In this document: positions 34,430 to 37,053 of the stretch, piece after piece | How the letters are laid out: every line of letters begins with the position of its first letter | How positions within the stretch are numbered: position 1 is the stretch's first letter | Source: Agathobacter sp. | GTDB taxonomy: Bacteria; Bacillota; Clostridia; Lachnospirales; Lachnospiraceae | NCBI GenBank assembly: GCA_022511395.1 | Contig: JAFLRQ010000007.1 | Coordinates: 1 to 37,053, forward strand | Direction: 5' to 3' | DNA: 37,053 nucleotides | Made by a program: the position numbers and the translations under genes | The notes under the pieces: generated by a model | The model's database searches: none | What the model was told of the DNA's origin: nothing | The model's input: the letters and a program-made list of their open reading frames with translations, nothing else

Positions 34430-35353
34430 ATGGAGCAGGCGGACGGAATCCGGGAAAAGCTTCCGCAGTTTCTCCCTGGTTTATTAGAAGAACAGTACGG
34501 CGCCGCACTCGCCGAGACAATCATACAGGGATTTTCGGTCCGCCGCAGGGTGACACTGCGCGCCAACACACTGAAAACCTCGATTGACGAAGTGCGCACG
34601 GCACTAAACGCCGCAGGCATCCTTTTTCGTGCCGTCCCCTGGTACCCCGACGCGCTGATTCTCGAGGATGCGGACGAGAACGCCGTCCGGGCGCTCCCCC
34701 TGTACGACGAGGGCAAAATTTACCTGCAAAGCCTCTCCTCCATGCTGCCTCCGCTGGTGCTCGAACCGAGACCGGGGGCGGATATTCTGGACATGGCAGC
34801 CGCCCCGGGCGGAAAAACCACGCAGATGGCCGCCCTCTCCAACAACAGGGCGCACATCACAGCCTGTGAAATGAATCCCATCCGCGCCAAGCGGTTACAG
34901 TACAATATCGAAAAACAGGGAGCCTCCTGCGTGTATCTCATGCAGAAGGATGCGCGCACCCTCGACGACTTTTTTGCATTTGACCAGATTCTCTTGGATG
35001 CCCCCTGCAGCGGAAGCGGAGTCCTTGATCTCCGGGACGAGCGGCTCTTAGCTTCCTTTACGCGCAAGCTGATCGACAAGTCCGTAAAAGCGCAGCGCGC
35101 GCTCTTAAAAAAAGCGATCCGCCTCCTGAAAAAAGGACAGGAGATGGTATATTCGACCTGCTCCGTCCTCGCCTGCGAGAACGAGGACATCATTGCGTCA
35201 GCGCTCTCTGGCGGGGGCGTCGAGCTTATCCCAATTGCCTCCGACCGCTGGCAGGAGCTTCCGCTGCTTCCGGTTCAACTGGAGGGAACGCTCTGCGTGG
35301 CGCCGGACGAATTGTTTGAGGGATTTTTTCTCGCAAAGCTGAGAGCCATATAA
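34430..35353 (+). CDS. NOL1/NOP2/Sun (RsmB/RsmF-like) rRNA m5C methyltransferase
   Basis: DMAAAPGGKTTQMAAL, LLDAPCSGSGVLDL, VYSTCSVLACENEDII. Confidence 0.9.
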   Translation: MEQADGIREKLPQFLPGLLEEQYGAALAETIIQGFSVRRRVTLRANTLKTSIDEVRTALNAAGILFRAVPWYPDALILEDADENAVRALPLYDEGKIYLQSLSSMLPPLVLEPRPGADILDMAAAPGGKTTQMAALSNNRAHITACEMNPIRAKRLQYNIEKQGASCVYLMQKDARTLDDFFAFDQILLDAPCSGSGVLDLRDERLLASFTRKLIDKSVKAQRALLKKAIRLLKKGQEMVYSTCSVLACENEDIIASALSGGGVELIPIASDRWQELPLLPVQLEGTLCVAPDELFEGFFLAKLRAI

Positions 35354-35377
35354 ATAAGAATCAGAAGGAGATTTCGC

Positions 35378-37053
35378 ATGTATTCATCAAGAGATTTACA
35401 AAACCAGTTAAAAAGCATTGACCACAAAAGCTACCCGGCATACAAAGGCCTCAAGGGAAGCTATCAGTTCGACACCTATCAGCTCAACATCGACCACGTG
35501 CAGGGAGACCCCTTCGCAGCGCCCTCGCATGTAAGTGTTTTTGTTCCTGACCAGCGGGCAGGCTTCCCGGACTACTGCAAAAAGGACAGCCTGACCAGAC
35601 AGGCGCTGGCGGATTTTCTGACGAGGCAGTTCGAGCAGATGGTAAACCATTTCACCTTCAAAGCGAAGGGCTCCGGCAAGAGCGGATTGATTTCCGTGAC
35701 CCACTGCCGGCAGGAGAAGCTGGTGCGCACGGCATGCGAGGTGGGGGACAAGGGAATCACCGCCCGCTTTTCCGTCGGCTTTCCGGCGAACGGACGCACC
35801 ATCAACGCCGGGGAGCTGGAAAAGATTCTCTTCGATTATCTCCCCCAGTGCGTGGACGGCGCTTTTTACTACCGCAATCTAAACGCAGCCGCAGTAAAAG
35901 CCGCCATTGAGCTGGCGGAGGATCAGGCATACATCCGGGCTCAGCTTGCAGAACGGAATCTCGTCGCTTTTGTGGCGGATCACTCCGTGCTGCCCAGAGA
36001 GAGCGGCGTGTCCTCCAAGCCCATGAAGGGCGCCACCGAGTTCCTTTCCCCGGACTCCCTGCGGATCACAATGGAGCTGCCCCACAGGGGAAGCATCACC
36101 GGCATGGGAATCCCCAGAGGAATCACTCTGATCGTGGGCGGCGGCTACCACGGCAAATCCACGCTTTTAAACGCGCTGGAGCTGGGCGTGTATGACCACA
36201 TCGCGGGAGACGGGAGGGAGTATGTCATTACGGATGCCTCGGCAATCAAAATGCGCTCGGAGGACGGACGATTTATCCGGGATGTGGACATCTCCATGTT
36301 TATTCGGGATCTGCCCAACAAGAAGGACACAAAGAGCTTCTGTACGGAGGATGCCAGCGGAAGCACCTCCCAGGCCGCCGGAATTGTGGAGGGCATGGAG
36401 GCCGGAGGCAAAGTCATCCTTCTGGACGAGGACACCAGCGCCACAAATTTCATGGTGAGAGACGCCTTTATGCAGAGAGTGGTGAGTCCGGACAAGGAAC
36501 CGATTACCCCATTTTTATTGAGGGCAAGGGAGCTGTACGAACAGGCCGACATCTCCACGGTACTGGTGGCGGGAAGCTCCGGCGCATTTTTCCACATTGC
36601 GGACACCGTCATCCAGATGGACAACTATGTGCCCATTGACATCACGGCAAAAGCCAAGGCTCTGTGCTCGGAATTCCCACTTTCCGAGGAAAATCCCGCA
36701 CCCTTTGTGATGCCAAAAAGCCATCGTGTGATGACAAAGGACGAGAACGGAGCGGTCAGACGCAGGGATTACCGCACGGGAGCCGTGCGCGCCGATGAGC
36801 CGGAGCGGCTGAAGGTGAAGGTTATGGGAAAGGACGGTTTCTCGCTGGGGCGGCAGAATGTCGATCTGCGCTACATCGAACAGCTCATAGACAGCGAGCA
36901 GACAGCGGCGCTGGGACTGCTGCTCAAATATGCGGTGGAAAAGCTGGTGGACGGCAGGCGGACACTGCCCCAGATTGCAGAGCAGCTCGTGCATCAGTTG
37001 GAACAAAAAGGGCTCTCCTTCTTCGCCGAGGGCGGCTACATCCCCGGCGGCTA
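35378..37053 (+). CDS. Predicted ATPase of the ABC class (PF09818-type), truncated at window end
   Basis: ATG 35378 after AGAAGGAG; reads MYSSRDLQNQLKSIDHKSYPAYKGLKGSYQFDTYQLNIDHVQGDPFAAPSHV..., P-loop GGGYHGKSTLLNALE, LLDEDTSATNFM; open to the window end. Missed by the ORF track because it lacks a stop. Confidence 0.88.
   Translation, partial: MYSSRDLQNQLKSIDHKSYPAYKGLKGSYQFDTYQLNIDHVQGDPFAAPSHVSVFVPDQRAGFPDYCKKDSLTRQALADFLTRQFEQMVNHFTFKAKGSGKSGLISVTHCRQEKLVRTACEVGDKGITARFSVGFPANGRTINAGELEKILFDYLPQCVDGAFYYRNLNAAAVKAAIELAEDQAYIRAQLAERNLVAFVADHSVLPRESGVSSKPMKGATEFLSPDSLRITMELPHRGSITGMGIPRGITLIVGGGYHGKSTLLNALELGVYDHIAGDGREYVITDASAIKMRSEDGRFIRDVDISMFIRDLPNKKDTKSFCTEDASGSTSQAAGIVEGMEAGGKVILLDEDTSATNFMVRDAFMQRVVSPDKEPITPFLLRARELYEQADISTVLVAGSSGAFFHIADTVIQMDNYVPIDITAKAKALCSEFPLSEENPAPFVMPKSHRVMTKDENGAVRRRDYRTGAVRADEPERLKVKVMGKDGFSLGRQNVDLRYIEQLIDSEQTAALGLLLKYAVEKLVDGRRTLPQIAEQLVHQLEQKGLSFFAEGGYIPGG

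Noticed and set aside
1-37053. CRISPR arrays, tRNA/rRNA genes, IS elements or prophage
   Set aside because: No regularly spaced direct repeats, cloverleaf/TTCRANT signals, transposase/integrase ORFs or phage genes were recognised.

Overview
This window is a gene-dense, mostly minus-strand chromosomal segment from a spore-forming Firmicute. The gene content (DUF4317, SEC-C-tagged methionine aminopeptidase, YabP/YabQ/SpoIIE cluster) suggests Clostridia, probably Lachnospiraceae-like. I see no rRNA, tRNA, CRISPR, transposase or phage genes. Order along the window: 5' end of spoIIID (-); natA/natB-like ABC exporter (+); response regulator and 7TM hybrid histidine kinase (-); an EF-G/Tet(M)-like GTPase fused to a C-terminal YacP/Rae1-type NYN nuclease domain, translationally coupled to DUF4317 (-); map, a SurA-like protein and NlpC/P60 (-); sipL, veg and a PrcB-like lipoprotein (-); plsC (+); the conserved block hup-rqcP-yabP-yabQ-divIC-spoIIE-tilS-hpt-ftsH (-); PEGA lipoprotein, CotS-like protein, cca, proS and a class 3 lipase (-); azlCD (+); RluA-type pseudouridine synthase, ArsB/CitM-type permease and membrane dipeptidase (-); NSUN/RsmB-type methyltransferase and a truncated PF09818-type 'ABC-ATPase' (+). 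The best candidate for an undescribed system is the Tet(M)-like GTPase::Rae1/NYN fusion with DUF4317, which could be a ribosomal A-site mRNA-cleavage or translation quality-control module. Other notable sequence-level signals are a spoIIE promoter with consensus hexamers 21 bp apart plus Spo0A-box-like sites, an 18-bp inverted repeat covering the sipL Shine-Dalgarno, a hairpin spanning both stop codons of convergent plsC/ftsH, and a palindrome-dense leader before the permease gene. All domain calls come from reading the translations by eye; no database search was run.
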